A DNA stretch of 64,000 nt from Fulvivirga sp. M361. Lineage in GTDB: Bacteria; Bacteroidota; Bacteroidia; Cytophagales; Cyclobacteriaceae. The notes under the pieces are model-generated. The model searched no databases, had not been told where the DNA came from, and saw only the letters and a list, made by a program, of their open reading frames with translations. The stretch lies in contig NZ_VKDC01000017.1 in the NCBI RefSeq assembly GCF_007097395.1, positions 62,001 to 126,000 on the forward strand, given 5' to 3'. Positions 1 through 9,327 of the stretch are shown one piece after another. Numbering within the stretch: position 1 is the stretch's first letter; each line of letters opens with the position of its first letter. Position numbers and translations under genes: made by a program.

Positions 1-37
1 ATTCCTAATTTCACGGCTTAGATTTGAATGAAATTTT

Positions 38-985
38 ATGAGTAAGGTATTAGTTATTGGCGCTTTTGGTCAGCTTGGTTCTGAACTCACTACAGCCCTT
101 AGAAATATCTATGGTGATAACAACGTAGTTGCCTCGGACCTGAAAGAACCACAGGATATTCTTTCAGCGGGGCCAACAGAACAGCTGGATGTAAGAGATA
201 AGCAGACTCTGTCACAAATTGTTGATAAACACGGCATCACTCAAATATATCATCTGGCTGCCATACTTTCAGCCAAAGGTGAGTCCGACCCGAAATTTGC
301 CTGGCAACTTAATATGGACAGCCTGATAAATGTGTTAGAATTAGCACGTGAAAAGCAATTGGATAAGATTTTTTGGCCAAGTTCAATTGCTGTCTTTGGA
401 CCTGGTACGCCTAAACAAAATACGCCTCAGGATACAGTGATGGATCCCAATACGATATATGGTATCAGCAAACTGGCAGGAGAACGCTGGTGCGCCTACT
501 ATTTTGAAAAGTATGGCGTAGATGTAAGAAGCCTGCGCTACCCAGGCCTTATAGGCTATAAAGCCAAGCCAGGTGGGGGTACAACGGACTATGCTGTTGA
601 TATCTTTTACCAGGCCATTGAGCATGGCACATATGAGTGTTTCCTGAAATCGGACACCTACCTTCCCATGATGTACATGAGTGACGCCATCAAAGCCACC
701 ATAGAGCTAATGGAGGCTGACAGATCAAAGGTTAAAGTTCGTTCCAGTTACAATGTTAGTGCATTGTCTTTCTCTCCGGACGAATTAAAAAAAGAGATAG
801 AAAAGTTCATCCCTGAATTTTCTATGTCATATAGGCCTGACTTCAGACAAGAAATTGCCGAGTCCTGGCCAAGTTCCATTGATGACACCGAGGCCCGTGA
901 GGACTGGGGTTGGCAGCATGATGTTAATCTCAATCGAATGACTCAGACTATGTTGGACGGATTAAGAACGCTAGCGAATCACTAA
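38..985 (+). CDS. L-threonine 3-dehydrogenase, epimerase-like SDR type
   Basis: The 315-residue protein is an extended short-chain dehydrogenase. The NAD-binding glycine motif GAFGQLG lies at residues 8-14, and the catalytic pair Tyr141/Lys145 sits in YGISKLAGE, with serines of WPSSIAVFG (about 113-121) completing the site. Length and overall pattern fit the UDP-galactose-epimerase-like L-threonine dehydrogenases known in Bacteroidota, which oxidise threonine to 2-amino-3-ketobutyrate with NAD. The usual partner, 2-amino-3-ketobutyrate CoA ligase, is not in the window. It starts at ATG 38; its tail overlaps the end of the convergent gene at 971 by 15 bases. A nucleotide-sugar epimerase is the alternative. 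Confidence 0.8.
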   Translation: MSKVLVIGAFGQLGSELTTALRNIYGDNNVVASDLKEPQDILSAGPTEQLDVRDKQTLSQIVDKHGITQIYHLAAILSAKGESDPKFAWQLNMDSLINVLELAREKQLDKIFWPSSIAVFGPGTPKQNTPQDTVMDPNTIYGISKLAGERWCAYYFEKYGVDVRSLRYPGLIGYKAKPGGGTTDYAVDIFYQAIEHGTYECFLKSDTYLPMMYMSDAIKATIELMEADRSKVKVRSSYNVSALSFSPDELKKEIEKFIPEFSMSYRPDFRQEIAESWPSSIDDTEAREDWGWQHDVNLNRMTQTMLDGLRTLANH

Positions 986-1658
986 CCTTTTAGTTTTTTG
1001 AATGTTACCAACATTTGCCTGTACCATGTAGATACCAGGTAAAGCATTCTCCCCTAATGAGACAGTAGAAAAATACCCAGATACGGTTCCCTTGTCAATA
1101 GCTTCTCCCTTCAGGTTAACGATGCTAATGCTGACTTTTTCGTTGCTATCTACGCCCATGATCACTTCGATAACACCTTGGTTTCCCGATATTGATGGAA
1201 AAATATGCATTCCATTTTTAGTCATGTTGCTCACGTAAGTCACCACGGTCGTAAAGAAAGTCTCTTTTCCATGGTAATCTGTATTTACCAATCTGTAATA
1301 TGCTTTACCGTTCAAAGGAGTGGTATCATTAAAAGCATATTCCAACTCAACAGAACTATTGCCACTACCTCTGACCATACCAATAGCTTCATAATGAATG
1401 CTATCCAATGATCTTTCTACAGTAAAAAATTCGCTATTTATTTCAATAGTTGTTAACCATTTAAGTCTAATGGAGCTTTTATTCACATCAGCTTGAAAAT
1501 AATCAACTAAAGTCTGCGGAAAGGGTGTAGTTACGTATTGTGTCAAGCTTTCTTTTTTAGCTACTGTACTACCTTCATAAATATATAAATTTTGCATTTA
1601 CTGAACTGAAACCTATTACCATCAGCGCAACCACTATCATCTTATTCATCATTGGCAT
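971..1658 (-). pseudogene. Small type IX secreted protein, signal peptide and body in different frames
   Basis: The body (ATG 1597 to 971, 208 residues) has an FN3-like domain typical of type IX cargo (SIRLKWLTTIEINSEFF through AYYRLVNTDYHGK) and a C-terminal sorting domain (about 130-208) ending in GIYMVQANVGNIQKTKRLVIR-like sequence. It has no signal peptide in frame. Directly upstream, ATG 1658 opens a convincing one (MMNKM, then a hydrophobic core IVVALMVIGFSS, then VNA), but that frame stops at 1575-1577. Removing one A from the AAAA run just after the VNA codons would join both parts into a protein of about 229 residues. I read this as a one-base indel: a real pseudogene, slippage, or a sequencing error. 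Confidence 0.65.
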
Positions 1659-1685
1659 CTACTTAACTTCTCTCAAATAAATAAT

Positions 1686-1693
1686 CAAAGCTA
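1686..1693 (-). promoter_or_regulatory. Possible -7 box for the small type IX cargo gene
   Basis: Read on the minus strand this is TAGCTTTG, matching the Bacteroidota -7 consensus TAnnTTTG, about 28 bases before ATG 1658. It overlaps a 15-base palindrome (AGCTAC-TGC-GTAGCT, about 1689-1703). No TTTG is found at the expected -33 spacing, so the call is tentative. Confidence 0.3.
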
Positions 1694-1703
1694 CGCAGTA
1701 GCT

Positions 1704-1906
1704 GGCCTTCTTATAAAGAGCAGAAAAGCGTAATTTTAGTTAAGTAGTTTAACCGAATATGCTTTACCAGGTAATGCTGAAAGGTCTTTGAAATTACAAG
1801 CTCAAGCCATTTTAAAATTAAAATGACTATAATTTCACAGAAAGTATGATCTCTTTTATTCTTAGGGTTGATCCAGATCATCAATTTAATCTGAGGGCTT
1901 TACTAC
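1704..1906. other. Gene-free stretch
   Basis: This is the core of the interval between the start of the small cargo gene (1658) and the crotonase gene (1964). I see no open frame, tRNA-like fold or long repeat in it; only AT-rich sequence upstream of the crotonase promoter. Confidence 0.5.
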
Positions 1907-1941
1907 TTTGTTTTTACATTATGCAATGTCTTGTATCTTTG
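1907..1941 (+). promoter_or_regulatory. Candidate promoter for the crotonase gene
   Basis: TTTG at 1907-1910 and TATCTTTG at 1934-1941 match the Bacteroidota -33 and -7 elements. The 23-base spacer is longer than the usual 19-21, which weakens the call. The gene starts 22 bases further on. Confidence 0.4.
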
Positions 1942-1963
1942 AATCAATCACTTTGATAGACCT

Positions 1964-2749
1964 ATGACTCTATATAACAATCTAAAAACCGAATTATTAG
2001 AGGGAATTCTGACTGTAACCATTTCCAGGCCGGCAAGTCTGAATGCACTGAATATCGAAACCATGTCAGAATTAAAAGCTGTAATGGAAGATGTTTATAA
2101 CAATAAAGATATACAGGGAGCAATATTTATAGGGGACGGAGAAAAGGCATTTGTAGCTGGCGCGGATATCACGGAAATAGCTGATCTCAATGAATTAAAT
2201 GCACGCAAGTTCGCAGAAAATGGTCAAGAGGTATTTTCCATGATAGAAGAAAGTGAAAAACCGGTGATTGCTGCTGTAAACGGCTTCGCACTCGGCGGCG
2301 GATGTGAGCTGGCAATGTCATGCCATATTCGCATCGCATCGTCAAATGCCAAATTCGGTTTGCCGGAAGTAAGCCTGGGCATTCTGCCGGGTTTTGGTGG
2401 TACACAACGCCTTACGCAACTGGTGGGTAAAGGAAAAGCGCTGGAACTAATGGCTACTGGTGATATGATCACTGCAGATCAGGCACATTCAATTAGATTA
2501 GTGAACCATGTGACTCAAACCAGAGAAGAATTACTCATTTTGGCCAATACCATTATGTCCAAAATAACGGCAAAAGCTCCATTGGCTGTTGGGATGGTAA
2601 TCAATTGTGTGAATGCTTTTTTCTCACCGGAGGAAAACGGATACCAAACGGAAGCTAATAGCTTTTCACACTGCACTAAAACAGAAGATTTCAAGGAAGG
2701 AACCACTGCTTTTTTAGAAAAACGAAAACCTGAATTCAAGGGCGAATAA
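1964..2749 (+). CDS. Enoyl-CoA hydratase/isomerase (crotonase family)
   Basis: The 261 residues match the normal length of a short crotonase. The oxyanion-hole segment AFVAGADI is at about 62-69, and both catalytic glutamates are present: Glu115 in GGGCELAM and Glu135 in FGLPEVSLGILPG. The enzyme would hydrate 2-enoyl-CoA to 3-hydroxyacyl-CoA in the cytoplasm, in fatty-acid or amino-acid breakdown. Paired glutamates favour a hydratase over an isomerase or a CoA ligase-type relative. The start is ATG 1964. Its stop is followed after one base by the flippase start, so the two are probably co-transcribed, although no functional link is evident. Confidence 0.85.
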   Translation: MTLYNNLKTELLEGILTVTISRPASLNALNIETMSELKAVMEDVYNNKDIQGAIFIGDGEKAFVAGADITEIADLNELNARKFAENGQEVFSMIEESEKPVIAAVNGFALGGGCELAMSCHIRIASSNAKFGLPEVSLGILPGFGGTQRLTQLVGKGKALELMATGDMITADQAHSIRLVNHVTQTREELLILANTIMSKITAKAPLAVGMVINCVNAFFSPEENGYQTEANSFSHCTKTEDFKEGTTAFLEKRKPEFKGE

Positions 2750-2750
2750 T

Positions 2751-4250
2751 TTGAGTCAGCTTCAAAAACTAGCTGGACATACAGTCATCTATGGAGCTAG
2801 CAGTATCTTAGGCCGCATGCTTAACTACCTGCTTGTTCCTTACTATACAAAAGTTTTTGACACCGCTGAATATGGTATTGTCACGGAGTTTTATGCTTAT
2901 GCAGCCTTTTTTAATGTAATATATACGTATGGGTTGGAAACAGCCTATTTTCGGTATGCCTCTATTAATCGTAACAATGAAGCCTCTATTTACAGCACAG
3001 CCACTTCCTCCATATTTATCACTAGTATAGGCCTGTCTGTTTGCCTATCACTTTTTGCCACACCAATAGTAACATTACTTCAGTACCCGGGTAAAGAATA
3101 CTATGTGTACTGGCTATCTGCTATTTTCGCTTTAGATGCTATAGTGGCCATCCCTTTTGCCAAACTGCGGATAGAGAATAAGGCCAAACTATTTGCTATC
3201 GCCAGGTTGGTAAATATCATGGTTAATATTGGTCTGAACCTTTTCTTCATATCCTTCTGCAGTTCTGTTTTTAAAGGAGACTACCTACCCACATTAAAAC
3301 CCTGGATTGAAAAAATATACAACCCTGGGTTTGGTGTAGAGTATGTTTTTTTATCCAACCTAATTGCAAATGCACTGTTTCTGATACTTCTATGGCGACC
3401 ACTGAGTCAATTGAGACTAAGAATCAAATGGCATTTGTTAAAGCCGATGTTAAGGTATGGCTATCCTATTCTTTTCACCGGTCTGGCCTATGCCACTAAT
3501 GAAATGCTCTCACGAGGCGCTTTAAAATATTGGCTGACACCGAATGTATATTCTGGTTTTACTAACATGGAGGTACTTGGCATTTTTGGTGCGGTCTATA
3601 AACTTTCCATTTTTATGACCTTGGGAATTCAAGCTTTTCGTTATGCGGCTGAACCCTTTTTCTTTTCTCAAGCAGGTAATAAGCAATCACCCCAGTTATT
3701 CAGTAAGGTAATGCACTGGTTTATAGTATTTGGGTGTTTTATATTTCTAGCCATTAGCCTCAATCTGGATATTCTAAAATACCTATTGCGTAACCCGGAT
3801 TATAGAATGGGAATAGATGTTGTCCCCATGTTATTAATGGCAAATCTTTTCTATGGGATCTATTACAATCTGTCTGTTTGGTATAAGCTCACGGACAAAA
3901 CCTATTATGGCACATGGATCACAATTGTTGGGGCCATCACTACCATTACACTCAATTATCTCGTTATACCTGTTTATGGTTTTCATGGAAGTGCCTTTGT
4001 AACACTTATTTCATTTGCTTTAATGACCGTTATCAGCTACCTGGCCGGTAAAAGACATTACCCAATACCTTATAAAACTTTAAGTGGATTGGGGTATATC
4101 ACAGTTACTTCCATCATTGCCTATTTGCTCCTCACCATACAGATAGAAAATTTTGTACTCTCCAAAACGCTCCATTTCATAGTAATAATCTCCTTTGCAC
4201 TTGTCGTGCTCAGATTGGAAAAAGACAATTTGCCTGCTAAAACGACTTGA
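2751..4250 (+). CDS. Polysaccharide flippase (MATE/Wzx-like, MviN superfamily)
   Basis: The 499-residue protein has about 12-14 hydrophobic segments and the typical N-terminus of Wzx-like exporters (GASSILGRMLNYLLVPYYTKVF, residues about 14-36, with a positive-rich turn). Such proteins move undecaprenyl-linked oligosaccharides across the inner membrane for capsule, O-antigen or exopolysaccharide. The start is TTG at 2751, one base after the crotonase stop; no in-frame ATG gives a complete first helix. The next gene, a sugar nucleotidyltransferase, agrees with a role in glycan building. The carried substrate cannot be read from the sequence. Confidence 0.85.
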   Translation: MSQLQKLAGHTVIYGASSILGRMLNYLLVPYYTKVFDTAEYGIVTEFYAYAAFFNVIYTYGLETAYFRYASINRNNEASIYSTATSSIFITSIGLSVCLSLFATPIVTLLQYPGKEYYVYWLSAIFALDAIVAIPFAKLRIENKAKLFAIARLVNIMVNIGLNLFFISFCSSVFKGDYLPTLKPWIEKIYNPGFGVEYVFLSNLIANALFLILLWRPLSQLRLRIKWHLLKPMLRYGYPILFTGLAYATNEMLSRGALKYWLTPNVYSGFTNMEVLGIFGAVYKLSIFMTLGIQAFRYAAEPFFFSQAGNKQSPQLFSKVMHWFIVFGCFIFLAISLNLDILKYLLRNPDYRMGIDVVPMLLMANLFYGIYYNLSVWYKLTDKTYYGTWITIVGAITTITLNYLVIPVYGFHGSAFVTLISFALMTVISYLAGKRHYPIPYKTLSGLGYITVTSIIAYLLLTIQIENFVLSKTLHFIVIISFALVVLRLEKDNLPAKTT

Positions 4251-4258
4251 ATTTTATT

Positions 4259-4266
4259 AGCTTTGC
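4259..4266 (+). promoter_or_regulatory. Possible -7 box before the nucleotidyltransferase gene
   Basis: TAGCTTTG matches TAnnTTTG, 34 bases before ATG 4301. The nearest upstream TTTG (4230-4233) is 25 bases away, outside the normal spacing, so this may be chance. Confidence 0.25.
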
Positions 4267-4300
4267 GCCTTCATAATTTTTCAATCAAAGCTATCGTATA

Positions 4301-5305
4301 ATGAACGTAGTGATCCCAATGGCGGGAAGGGGTACACGCTTAAGGCCCCATACTTTAACCGTTCCCAAACCTCTGATACCTATTGCAGGAAAACCTATCG
4401 TCCAACGACTGGTAGAGGATATTGCACAGGTTTGTAACGAAAAAATTGATAAAATAGGCTTTATCATCGATAGAAATTTTGGAGAAGAGATAGAGGATAA
4501 TCTTCAAAAAATAGCCAACGAGGTAGGTGGCGAAGGTTACATTTATTATCAAGATGATAAATTAGGTACTGCTCACGCTATTTTATGCGCTCAGCAGCTA
4601 CTGGAAGGAAACGTGGTGGTAGCCTTTGCAGATACTTTATTTAAAGCAGACTTCGTACTGGACACCAGTCAGGACGGTATCATATGGGTGCAGCAGGTAG
4701 ACGACCCTTCGGCTTTTGGTGTGGTGAAATTAGACGATGATGAAGTGATATCAGATTTTGTAGAAAAACCGCAAGATTTCATTTCTGATCTGGCTATAAT
4801 AGGCATTTATTATTTTAAGGATGCTGTCACTCTAAGAACCGAACTACAGCATCTTATTGACCGTAACCTTAAAGTGAAAGGTGAATATCAGTTAACTGAT
4901 GCCCTTGAAAGCATGAAAGAAAAAGGGACAAAATTTATTCCCGGAGTAGTATCAGAATGGCTGGATTGTGGAAACAAAAATGCAACTGTTTATGCTAACA
5001 AGCGATATTTAGAATATTTAAGCAAGGAAGAACTTATCGATCCATCTGTTCAAAAAAAGAACGCTGTGATTATCCCTCCTGTTTATATCGGCAAAGATGT
5101 AATTGTAGAAAATAGTGTGATTGGTCCACATGTTTCTATCGGTGATAGTACTGTGGTGAAGAACAGTATTATTCAGAATTCCATCATACAAACCCACTCA
5201 GACCTTAATAATTTGAATATTAAAAACTCTATGATTGGGAATTTTGTTAATTTCAAAGGTAGGCAAGAAGACCTCAGTTTAGGAGACTACAACGTTTTGA
5301 TATAA
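4301..5305 (+). CDS. Sugar-1-phosphate nucleotidyltransferase with left-handed beta-helix tail
   Basis: The 334-residue protein opens with the nucleotidyltransferase signature MAGRGTRLRPHT followed by PKPLIPIAGKPI, and has the nucleotide-contact stretch LGTAHAI (about 88-94) and the EKP motif after DFV. From about residue 255 it carries hexapeptide repeats (IGKDVIVENSVIGPHVSIGDS and following) that form a left-handed beta-helix. It should join a sugar-1-phosphate to NTP (dTTP or UTP) to make an activated sugar; the sugar is not determined. It leads a compact run with the TPR, DUF4292 and EnvC-like genes, an arrangement I recall from other Bacteroidota. Confidence 0.85.
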   Translation: MNVVIPMAGRGTRLRPHTLTVPKPLIPIAGKPIVQRLVEDIAQVCNEKIDKIGFIIDRNFGEEIEDNLQKIANEVGGEGYIYYQDDKLGTAHAILCAQQLLEGNVVVAFADTLFKADFVLDTSQDGIIWVQQVDDPSAFGVVKLDDDEVISDFVEKPQDFISDLAIIGIYYFKDAVTLRTELQHLIDRNLKVKGEYQLTDALESMKEKGTKFIPGVVSEWLDCGNKNATVYANKRYLEYLSKEELIDPSVQKKNAVIIPPVYIGKDVIVENSVIGPHVSIGDSTVVKNSIIQNSIIQTHSDLNNLNIKNSMIGNFVNFKGRQEDLSLGDYNVLI

Positions 5306-5322
5306 ATCCCGTTATTTTTTAA

Positions 5323-7056
5323 ATGCGTTTTTTGAAACTATATCTACTCATCTTTCTGTTTTTAGGGGGCATTTTTGCATCACCCGAAACCCAGGCGCAA
5401 AAGGGGAAATCCAGAAAGAATAAGACCGGTGAGTCTAATCTACGAGAAGCTGAATTCTATTTCACAGAAGGTGAGAAGTATTATATATTGGAGGATTACG
5501 CTAAAGCTTTGGTGCTTTTTCAAAAATCTCTGGCCATTAACGACCAAAATGCTACTGTTCATTATAAGATAGCTCAGATTCTTGCCGAAGGTAATGATCT
5601 TCAGAAAGCCTTGGAAAGTGCTAAAGAATCCATCCGACTAGACCAGGACAATAAGTATTTTTACATATTAGCTGCTGACATTTATAGCCAGTTAGGTGAT
5701 TTTGAAAACGCCTCAGCTATTTATGAGGAATTGGTAGGTAGAATTGATAATACCGATCAATACCTTTTTGAGCTAGCTGCGCTTTATTTGTACCAGGCAC
5801 GATATGATGATGCATTAATAGCGTATGATAAAATAGAAAGGGCTTTCGGTTTAAGTGAAGAAGTAGTTTTTCAAAAGCAAAAAATTCATTTACAAAACAA
5901 TGACCTGGAAAAAGCGCTGGCAGAAGGTAAAAAACTGGTGGATGCATTTCCAGGAGAAGAACCGTACTTATTAAAACAAGTGGAAATATTACTCGCAAAC
6001 GATAAAAGTGAAGATGCTAAAATACTATTGGAAGAGTTCCTGAAAGATTATCCTAATAGCGCCCAGGCCAGGTTGGTAGTAGCAGAAATAAAAAGAAAAG
6101 GGGGTGATTTTGAAAGTGCCGAAGAAGATTTAACCGTTACTTTCGGTAGTCCTGATTTAAGCGCTCAGAATAAAATACAGCTTCTTGCGGAATATAGAAC
6201 ACAAATGAGCACTGATCAATTGGGGACCCTGGGGGTTAAGTTAGCCAAGGTACTGGTAGAAACACATCCGAATGAAGCTAATGCATATGCAATTCAAGGG
6301 GATCTTTTACAAACTCTGGGCAAGAAAGAAGCGGCTAAAAACGCTTATTTTCAAGCACTTCAACTAGACAAATCAAATTTCAATATTTGGCAAAACGTCA
6401 TACAGCTTTGTTTTGATCTGAATCAGGTGGACAGTGTAGTCATCGTATCAGAAGATGCACTGGAGCTATTTCCTAATCAAGGCTCGTTATATTACTACAA
6501 TGGTGCGGCCAACCTACAACAGCGTGATTATGAGGAAGCCGTACCGGTATTGGAACAAGGCAAAAAACTGTCCTCTGCTAACCTTAGTTTACTTAGTGCC
6601 TTCAACAGTATGCTGGGAGATGCATATAATGGGCTGAAAGAATATAAAAAGTCTGATATCTCCTATGATGCCGCACTCGATTTTGATCCTGACAACTATA
6701 TCGTACTCAACAATTACAGCTACTACCTGGCACTACGTAAAGAGAATTTGGAGAAAGCAGAGAAGATGGCCGCCAAAGCAGTCAAGAATAACCCTAAAAA
6801 CGCCACTTATATTGACACCTATTCATGGGTGCTTTATATGCGCGAAAAATATAAAGAAGCAAAAAAGGTCATGCAAAAGGCGTTTGAACTGGACCCCGAC
6901 AATGTTTCTGCTATTCATTATGAACATTACGGAGACATCCTATATCAACTTGGCGACATCGATGAGGCAGTAAAAAACTGGCGCATTGCAAAAGGCCTAA
7001 ACCCCAATGCAGAACTCATTGACCAGAAAATTGCCGACAGGAAATTACATGAATAA
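5323..7056 (+). CDS. Exported tetratricopeptide repeat protein
   Basis: The 577 residues begin with a signal peptide (hydrophobic LYLLIFLFLGGIFA, cleavage near TQAQ). The rest is almost entirely TPR helices: clear repeats start at about residues 43, 77, 111, 145, 330, 400, 440 and 500, several with the W/LG/Y/A/P pattern. TPR arrays are protein-binding scaffolds, and in this place the protein probably assists an envelope complex in the periplasm or at the outer membrane. Its stop overlaps the start of the DUF4292 gene by 8 bases (ATGAATAA), which implies translational coupling. The exact partner is unknown. Confidence 0.8.
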   Translation: MRFLKLYLLIFLFLGGIFASPETQAQKGKSRKNKTGESNLREAEFYFTEGEKYYILEDYAKALVLFQKSLAINDQNATVHYKIAQILAEGNDLQKALESAKESIRLDQDNKYFYILAADIYSQLGDFENASAIYEELVGRIDNTDQYLFELAALYLYQARYDDALIAYDKIERAFGLSEEVVFQKQKIHLQNNDLEKALAEGKKLVDAFPGEEPYLLKQVEILLANDKSEDAKILLEEFLKDYPNSAQARLVVAEIKRKGGDFESAEEDLTVTFGSPDLSAQNKIQLLAEYRTQMSTDQLGTLGVKLAKVLVETHPNEANAYAIQGDLLQTLGKKEAAKNAYFQALQLDKSNFNIWQNVIQLCFDLNQVDSVVIVSEDALELFPNQGSLYYYNGAANLQQRDYEEAVPVLEQGKKLSSANLSLLSAFNSMLGDAYNGLKEYKKSDISYDAALDFDPDNYIVLNNYSYYLALRKENLEKAEKMAAKAVKNNPKNATYIDTYSWVLYMREKYKEAKKVMQKAFELDPDNVSAIHYEHYGDILYQLGDIDEAVKNWRIAKGLNPNAELIDQKIADRKLHE

Positions 7057-7801
7057 AATTTACATACTTCTGGCGATTTTTTCATTCGCCCTTCTATCAT
7101 CTTGTAGTAAAAAAACAACAGGGATAAGCCTCACTTCTGACCACAGTAAGCTTGATGTTAGGGAAGTTAGTTTTGATTATTTTTCTGGTAAAGCAAAAAT
7201 AAACTACAAAGATCATGAGTTAGATATTAAAGCCAAGGCCAATGTGCGAATGAAAAAGGATAGTGTGATATGGATATCTTTTTCTGCAGTTGGTATCCAA
7301 GGAGCAAGGTGTATGATCAATAAAGATTCCATTATAATAGTGAATATGTTTAAAAAGGAGTACTACGTATTCCACTACGATTCGCTCAGCGAGCAATTTA
7401 ATTTTGATGTGAATTTTGGGTCTATTCAATCTGCTGCTTTAGGTAACCTTATCAGACCCAACGGAAAAAATGATAATGTAGAAAAAAGAGATGACTTTTT
7501 TATCCTTGAACAGAACTCAGGTTCAGTACATATCAACAATTATGTGAACCCCAAAACCATGAAACTCGAACGAGTGGAAATGTTGGAAGATAAATCTAAT
7601 AACTCAGGTACCATAAGTTATTATGATTTTCAAATGATTGAAGATCAGGCATTCCCATTTTCTGCTATTATTTCCTTATTTTACAAAGCAAATAATAAAA
7701 CGTTGAATACTCAGATAGAGTTTAAATACAATAAAGCTCAATTGGAAGAAAAGGAACTTAGATTCCCTTTTAATATACCTAAAAAATATGAGCGGAAGTA
7801 G
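7049..7801 (+). CDS. DUF4292 family lipoprotein
   Basis: From ATG 7049 the product is 250 residues with a lipoprotein signal peptide: hydrophobic ILLAIFSFALL and lipobox LSSC, the Cys near residue 19. The frame is open further upstream, but that extension lies inside the TPR gene and would bury the signal peptide. The body is a beta-rich domain with features of DUF4292 (VRMKKDSVIWISFSAVGIQGAR, then MINKDSIIIVN), a family related to the LolA/LolB-type fold by general shape; that relation is recalled, not shown. It lies between the TPR and EnvC-like genes and overlaps both, so it probably acts in the same outer-membrane process. Confidence 0.75.
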   Translation: MNKIYILLAIFSFALLSSCSKKTTGISLTSDHSKLDVREVSFDYFSGKAKINYKDHELDIKAKANVRMKKDSVIWISFSAVGIQGARCMINKDSIIIVNMFKKEYYVFHYDSLSEQFNFDVNFGSIQSAALGNLIRPNGKNDNVEKRDDFFILEQNSGSVHINNYVNPKTMKLERVEMLEDKSNNSGTISYYDFQMIEDQAFPFSAIISLFYKANNKTLNTQIEFKYNKAQLEEKELRFPFNIPKKYERK

Positions 7802-8981
7802 AAGTGTAATAGGCATACTATTCGTTTTTATTTTACTTGTTTCCTCAAATCTCCAGGCTCAAAAAACGAAGGCCCAACTTCAAAGAGAAAAGCAAGATAA
7901 CCTGAAGAAAATTGAAGAAGCAGAAAAAATCCTCTCCCAGACCAAAGGTAAAAAGCAGAATACCCTTGGCCAGTTGAATGCTTTAAACCAACGTATTAAG
8001 ACACAGGAAGCGCTCATAAGGTCAATCAGAAAAGAATTGACCTTGTTAAACAGTGAGATAGGTGAAAATAACGGCATCATTGACGCTTTGGAAGAGGATG
8101 TGTCACGTCTCAAAGAAGAGTATGGCGCAATGGTCTATGCTACTTATAAAGCTAACAAAGGCTTTAACAAACTTACTTTTCTCTTTTCAGCAACATCTTT
8201 TAATCAATTTTTGATGAGACTGAAATACATGGATTACTATGGTAAGACCCGGAAAAAACAGGCCGAGCAGATAGAAAAAGTACAACACGCTCTTGCAAGT
8301 CAAATCACTATTATAGAAAGCCGAATGTCCGAAAAGAGTATTCTTTTGGCCGAACAACTTCAGGAAGGTAAGAACCTTACAAAACTTAAAGGGTCCAAGA
8401 CCCGTCTTGTGGCTAATCTTCAGAAGGAGGAAAAAACCCTTATGAAAGATCTGGAAGAAAAAAAGTCAGCGGTGGCAAAGTTGGAAAAATACATTAATGA
8501 TATCATTAAAGATGAAATGGAACGTGCACGACTGGCTAAAAAGAGAGATTCTGATGCTAGTATAAAACTTTCAAACAATTTCGCTGAGAATAAATCTAAG
8601 TTACCCTGGCCAGTCAAAGGTTTCGTAGCACAAAAATTCGGAAGACGGAATCATCCGGTTTTAAAAAGAATTGTTGTGGAAAGTACCGGGATCCAAATAC
8701 AAACTACTAAAGATGAAAAGGTCAAGTCTATTTTTGAAGGGGAAGTGAGTATGGTAGCCTTTATTAAATACCTGGGTAACACACTATTAATTAGTCACGG
8801 AGACTATATCACGGTTTATGCCGGGTTAAAAGACGTATTTGTCAAAAAAGGTCAAAAAATCAGTACTGCACAAGAGCTTGGAACAGTTTTGACGAATAAA
8901 GATGGCGTTTCAGAACTAAAATTCGAGATCCGAAAAAGTGATAAACCCCTGGATCCGCAGCTATGGCTTACCCGAAATTAA
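7788..8981 (+). CDS. EnvC-like murein hydrolase activator (degenerate LytM/M23 domain)
   Basis: The 397-residue protein has a signal peptide (cleavage near LQAQ), a long coiled coil at about 25-240, and a C-terminal LytM domain at about 270-395. In a working M23 peptidase the metal is held by HxxxD and HxH. Here those places read STGIQI instead of H-x-GID, and ELKFEIRK instead of HLHFEI, so zinc binding should be lost. That is the hallmark of EnvC, which activates cell-wall amidases at division instead of cutting itself. The start (ATG 7788) overlaps the DUF4292 gene by 14 bases. An intact amidase partner is not in the window. Confidence 0.8.
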   Translation: MSGSRSVIGILFVFILLVSSNLQAQKTKAQLQREKQDNLKKIEEAEKILSQTKGKKQNTLGQLNALNQRIKTQEALIRSIRKELTLLNSEIGENNGIIDALEEDVSRLKEEYGAMVYATYKANKGFNKLTFLFSATSFNQFLMRLKYMDYYGKTRKKQAEQIEKVQHALASQITIIESRMSEKSILLAEQLQEGKNLTKLKGSKTRLVANLQKEEKTLMKDLEEKKSAVAKLEKYINDIIKDEMERARLAKKRDSDASIKLSNNFAENKSKLPWPVKGFVAQKFGRRNHPVLKRIVVESTGIQIQTTKDEKVKSIFEGEVSMVAFIKYLGNTLLISHGDYITVYAGLKDVFVKKGQKISTAQELGTVLTNKDGVSELKFEIRKSDKPLDPQLWLTRN

Positions 8982-9106
8982 CCCGTTAAGTATCCGTCTT
9001 ATATACTAACATCATAATTCATCTTTTTACGTTGAACAATTAATATCTATCTTTACATATACGTTCTTTACAGGACTTTGAAAAGATAACAACTAATAGC
9101 AATCAT

Positions 9107-9316
9107 ATGAATAGTTTATTAGCTCTAGGTATGCCCGGAGGTTGGGAGTGGATCGTGATTATCCTGGTAGTGCTGATTTTCTTTGGTGCAAAGAAAATAC
9201 CAGAATTAGCTCGCGGACTTGGTAAAGGCATCAGAGAGTTCAAAGATGCTACCAAGGAAATCAAAAAGGATATTGAAGAATCCGCCAGTTCTACTGACGA
9301 GGCGGTAAAAAAATAA
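9107..9316 (+). CDS. tatA: Twin-arginine translocase subunit TatA/E
   Basis: The 69-residue protein has the standard TatA build: a short N-terminus, one transmembrane helix ([14 protein letters not shown], about 14-27), the hinge with [18 protein letters not shown], and a charged amphipathic helix. It would oligomerise to form the pore for folded proteins carrying twin-arginine signals. TatC is not in the window. ATG 9107 is the only start giving the complete helix. It is followed after 11 bases by gatA. Confidence 0.9.
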   Translation: MNSLLALGMPGGWEWIVIILVVLIFFGAKKIPELARGLGKGIREFKDATKEIKKDIEESASSTDEAVKK

Positions 9317-9327
9317 TATCCTCTATT

